Assembly (NCBI RefSeq): GCF_900109685.1
Contig: NZ_FOBB01000004.1
Span: forward strand, 592,117-656,116
Direction: 5' to 3'
DNA from: Chitinophaga rupis
GTDB taxonomy: Bacteria > Bacteroidota > Bacteroidia > Chitinophagales > Chitinophagaceae
Length of the DNA: 64,000 nt
Shown: positions 61,145 through 64,000 of the stretch, piece by piece
How the letters are laid out: each line of letters opens with the position of its first letter
How positions within the stretch are numbered: the stretch's first letter is position 1
Notes under the pieces: generated by a model
Database searches by the model: none
What the model was told of the DNA's origin: nothing
The model's input: the letters and a program-made list of their open reading frames with translations, nothing else
Translations under genes and position numbers: made by a program

Positions 61145-63523
61145 TTATTCGGTCTTTAAACTTTTTATAGGATTAGACAGCGCTGCTTTAATACTTTGAT
61201 AGCTTACGGTTAACAATGTAATGATGATAGCGCCGCTGCCGGTTAACGCAAAGATCCACCAGGACATATTGGTGCGGTAGGTATAGTGCTGCAGCCAGTT
61301 ATGCATAAAGAAGTAAGCCGCAGGCGTGGCAATGCACAGCGCAATGATCACCAGCATCACAAAATCTTTTGACAGCAGGCTCCATAAATTAAATACCGTA
61401 GCGCCCAGCAGCCTGCGGATACCTATTTCCTTCACACGCTGCTCTGCCATGAAAGAGGCCATTCCAAACAATCCCAGGGCAGATATGAAAAGCGCCAGCA
61501 CCGTAAAGAATACAGACAGCTTGCCGATACGTTTTTCATATGTAAACTTGGAAGCATAATCTTCATCCACGAACTGGTAGCTGAACGGCTCTGCCGGGGA
61601 ATACTTTGCGCACACGGCTTGCAGCCTGCCCAGCGCAGTTGCAAGGCTTAATTTCGGATTAAGCCGGATATTCAGAATGCCACCGTCATCATTTCCCTTA
61701 ATATGAAAAACACTTTGTTTTACAGGTTCATAAGGGTTTTCCATTACTACATCATTTACTACACCCAAAATAGTAAAGGACCTGCCTCCCCACTTTATAA
61801 CCTCACCAACCGGGTTTTTAAGCCCCATGTATTTAACAGCGGTTTCATTTAATATCAATCCAAAGGTGTCTGCAGCAAAGCTGGCAGAAAAATCCCGTCC
61901 TGCTTTTAATTGCCAGCCTACGGTTTTACCGTATTCAGTAGTTACGCCAATGGTATTAAAAGTTGCTTTCTCATTGGGGTCTTTTCCCTGCCAATCAAAG
62001 GAATTATCATAATGATCGTTTTCAGTAATAGGTGTATTGGATTCGGCCATTTCTGTGATAACACCGGATGCAAGCAGCTCATTACGCATAGCGGCAAAAC
62101 TATTGTGATAATTCGCTGTGCGCATAATGATGGTGATCAACCCTTCCCGGCTATAACCGATAGGGCGGTTCTGTATATACTGCACCTGACGGAAAACAAC
62201 TATAGTAGCGATCATTAAAACAATAGAAACCGTAAACTGCAGCACTACCAGTGTTTTGCGGGGCACAGCAGCAAAAGGACCGGCCCTGAAAGTTCCCTTT
62301 AATACTTTTACCGGTTTAAAGGCAGACAGGTAAAAAGCCGGGTAGCTGCCTGCAAGCAGCCCTGTAATAATAGTAAAGCCTATACAGGCAGCCCAGAAAT
62401 AAGGATTTGCCCAGGCAATGGATATTTGTTTTCCAGCCACCAGGTTAAAGAACGGCAGCAGCGATATTAGTAACAGTAATGCACACACGAATGATAGAAA
62501 CGACGCCAGCAATGATTCCAGGAAGAACTGGTTTATTAACTGGCTACGCTGGGAGCCAACTGCTTTACGGATCCCTACTTCTTTTGCACGTTTTTCACTC
62601 CGCGCAGTGCTCAGGTTCATAAAGTTGATACAGGCCAGCAGTAATACAAATATGCCGATGATACCGAATAGCCATACATATTGTATAGCTCCGCCTGTAT
62701 TTACACCATTTTTAAAATCGGCATACAAATGCCATTTACTCATGGGCTGCAAAAAGAGCTCACTGTTTACTTTGGCTTCCTCCTTACTTAGCCGGGCCTG
62801 CTTAACGCTTTTAATTTTTGCAGATACTTTATCTATATCTGCCTTATCAGCCAGCTGTACAAAGATCTGGAAAGAGTTGTTGTTCCAGTTATCCTCATTG
62901 CCCTGTGTCCAGCTGGTAAGGTCAAAGAATGGCGCAATAAATTTCACCTCTTTGAAACTACTGTTAAGCGGCAGGTCTTCGTACACACCGGTAACCGTTT
63001 CAACAAGATCTTCATTTATCTTTACTATTTTCCCTATAGGATCAGCATCACCAAAAAGCGATTTTGCCAGGGATTGGGAAAGCAGGATGGTAGAATGTTC
63101 TTTAAGGGCCGACCTGGTGCCTTTCAGCATATTGAGCGTAAGCAGGTCCGGCGCTCCCTGTTGCATAAAGTTACCCTGCAAGCCCACCCGTTTATCGCCC
63201 GCGCTAACAAGTGAGTTCATGCTCCAGGAAGAAAGCACCACCTGTTTAAAATCACTGCCATAGGTTGTTCTAAGCTCATTGCCCAGGGGGATGGGAACAC
63301 CTACACCGGTATTTACCCTCCCATTGAAGGTTTCATGCTGCATTACATGTGCAATGCGGTCGTAATGCTGATGATACTTATCAAAAGACAATTCATCCCA
63401 AATCCATAACCCGATTAATATTGCCACGGCCATGCCTGCAGACAGCCCAATAATATTAATGACCGAAAACACCTTGTTCTTCACAAGGTTGCGGAAAGCG
63501 GCTTTGAAATAGCTTTTAAACAT
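61145..63523 (-). CDS. FtsX/MacB-type ABC transporter permease
   Basis: A 792-residue inner-membrane protein. It starts MFKSYFKAAFRNLVKNKVFS and has one helix, a large periplasmic MacB-type core (~40-285), then three helices (IIGIFVLLLACINFMNLSTA with the RSEKRAKEVGIRKAVGSQRS loop). A second half follows the same plan: a helix near 430 (TLVVLQFTVSIVLMIATIVV), a second core, and the RVKEIGIRRLLGATVFNLWS loop with terminal helices. These proteins work with a separate ATPase, which is not next to it here. The substrate is unknown; efflux or lipoprotein/peptide handling is usual. Many single copies of this type occur in the phylum. Confidence 0.9.
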   Translation of the reverse strand: MFKSYFKAAFRNLVKNKVFSVINIIGLSAGMAVAILIGLWIWDELSFDKYHQHYDRIAHVMQHETFNGRVNTGVGVPIPLGNELRTTYGSDFKQVVLSSWSMNSLVSAGDKRVGLQGNFMQQGAPDLLTLNMLKGTRSALKEHSTILLSQSLAKSLFGDADPIGKIVKINEDLVETVTGVYEDLPLNSSFKEVKFIAPFFDLTSWTQGNEDNWNNNSFQIFVQLADKADIDKVSAKIKSVKQARLSKEEAKVNSELFLQPMSKWHLYADFKNGVNTGGAIQYVWLFGIIGIFVLLLACINFMNLSTARSEKRAKEVGIRKAVGSQRSQLINQFFLESLLASFLSFVCALLLLISLLPFFNLVAGKQISIAWANPYFWAACIGFTIITGLLAGSYPAFYLSAFKPVKVLKGTFRAGPFAAVPRKTLVVLQFTVSIVLMIATIVVFRQVQYIQNRPIGYSREGLITIIMRTANYHNSFAAMRNELLASGVITEMAESNTPITENDHYDNSFDWQGKDPNEKATFNTIGVTTEYGKTVGWQLKAGRDFSASFAADTFGLILNETAVKYMGLKNPVGEVIKWGGRSFTILGVVNDVVMENPYEPVKQSVFHIKGNDDGGILNIRLNPKLSLATALGRLQAVCAKYSPAEPFSYQFVDEDYASKFTYEKRIGKLSVFFTVLALFISALGLFGMASFMAEQRVKEIGIRRLLGATVFNLWSLLSKDFVMLVIIALCIATPAAYFFMHNWLQHYTYRTNMSWWIFALTGSGAIIITLLTVSYQSIKAALSNPIKSLKTE

Positions 63524-63641
63524 AGGGAGTGATATTAGTTGTTACAAAAGCGGTAAGCTTTCGTTCCAAGTAATATACCAGTGTAATGTTTAGTTACAAG
63601 CTAAACATTTAGATATTTATTTATATTAAATATGTCCGTTT

Positions 63642-64000
63642 TTAATACAGTGGCTGTCCGGTATTAAGTGGGCTATTTTTTTTTAAGGGCACCAGTCTTA
63701 CCGGCCCTAATAACCCGGAAGGCGCCGGCGCCCAGTTAGCAGCGGAAAAAGGCTGGTAAAATACATTCACAAAATTGATCTCATAAAAAATGCGCCACTC
63801 CTTCCCTTTCCTATCGTAATCGGCTATACGGTTTGCTGGCAGGTTGATCACTTCCACTTCCAGCACATTTTTTCCCGGCTGAAGGTATTTGCCAATACGT
63901 GTGCTGAAAGGCAGCGCCCATAAGGTATCCAGCGGCCGGCCATTAACTGTTATGTGCGCGCTTTCCCGCACATCGCCCAGCTCCAGCAGCCAGTCATCTG
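63642..64000 (-). CDS. C-terminus of a GH106/GH2-like glycosidase, truncated by window edge
   Basis: The minus-strand frame is open from base 64000 to a TAA at 63642, so only the last ~118 residues are in the window. It reads ...DWLLELGDVRESAHITVNGR, TLWALPFSTRIGKYLQPGKN, LEVEVINLPANRIADYDRKG and ends SGLLGPVRLVPLKKNSP... This galactose-binding-like jelly roll with LGDV, VNG, LW..PF and SGLLGPV closes large GH106 alpha-L-rhamnosidases and GH2-type enzymes. GH106 is my preference, but the catalytic part is outside. A GTG at 63971 is not the true start. Confidence 0.75.
   Translation of the reverse strand, partial: DDWLLELGDVRESAHITVNGRPLDTLWALPFSTRIGKYLQPGKNVLEVEVINLPANRIADYDRKGKEWRIFYEINFVNVFYQPFSAANWAPAPSGLLGPVRLVPLKKNSPLNTGQPLY

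Noticed and set aside
62418..63263. 281-codon plus-strand frame opposite the FtsX permease
   Set aside because: Antisense of a clear permease; Ser/Leu/Cys-rich composition typical of shadow frames.

Overview
The window reads as chromosomal DNA of a Bacteroidota bacterium, most like a Chitinophaga-type soil saccharolytic species. The signs are two SusC/SusD pairs, a hybrid two-component sensor with propeller repeats, SPII lipoproteins, FtsX-type permeases of the Bacteroidota kind, few Shine-Dalgarno sequences and an extracellular contractile injection system (eCIS) with Bacteroidota gene content. I see no tRNA, rRNA, CRISPR array, transposase or prophage.

1-11.7 kb (minus strand) is most of the structural part of an eCIS of the Afp/PVC family. 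In transcription order it encodes a DUF4255 cap protein, an unknown 274-residue protein, a sheath, two tube-type proteins, a 56-residue DUF5908 protein, a LysM protein, a VgrG-like spike, a PAAR tip, gp25, one very large J-like baseplate protein, and a small protein cut by the window edge. The tape measure, AAA+ ATPase, fibre and cargo genes would lie to the left. Divergent from it is a membrane-anchored GH18-fold protein that has lost all catalytic acids.

14-15.4 kb holds a PfkB sugar kinase and a SnoaL-like protein. 15.4-26.7 kb is a maltose/starch operon: SusC, SusD, GH13 amylase, beta-phosphoglucomutase, GH65 phosphorylase and an MFS importer. It has a tandem LacI-type operator just before susC, and a LacI regulator lies nearby (28.1-29.1 kb). 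Maltodextrin would be captured at the surface, cut in the periplasm, imported, phosphorolysed to glucose plus beta-glucose-1-phosphate, and isomerised to glucose-6-phosphate.

27-33.7 kb carries ordinary genes: two small unknown or TPR proteins, a DMT exporter, an M1 aminopeptidase and an AraC regulator. 33.8-42.6 kb is a pectin/uronate operon: an acetylesterase-GH28 fusion, a GH105-DUF4350 fusion, uxaB and uxaC, with a divergent LacI regulator. 42.8-61 kb is a second glycan-utilisation locus: an unclassified (alpha/alpha)6 enzyme, a GH95 fucosidase, the hybrid sensor-regulator, a GH31 xylosidase with a PA14 insert, SusC, SusD and a SusE-like lipoprotein. Its content best fits fucosylated xyloglucan oligosaccharides. 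The window ends with an FtsX permease and the 3' end of a GH106/GH2-like glycosidase.

The most unusual feature is a set of intergenic islands built from 7-nt units, mostly arranged as facing inverted arrays. At least three unrelated unit sequences (AATTACG, AAAGCNN, ATGGTCC) share this layout. Most islands sit between co-transcribed genes, fill the gap to the neighbouring codons, and in several cases supply the stop codon.
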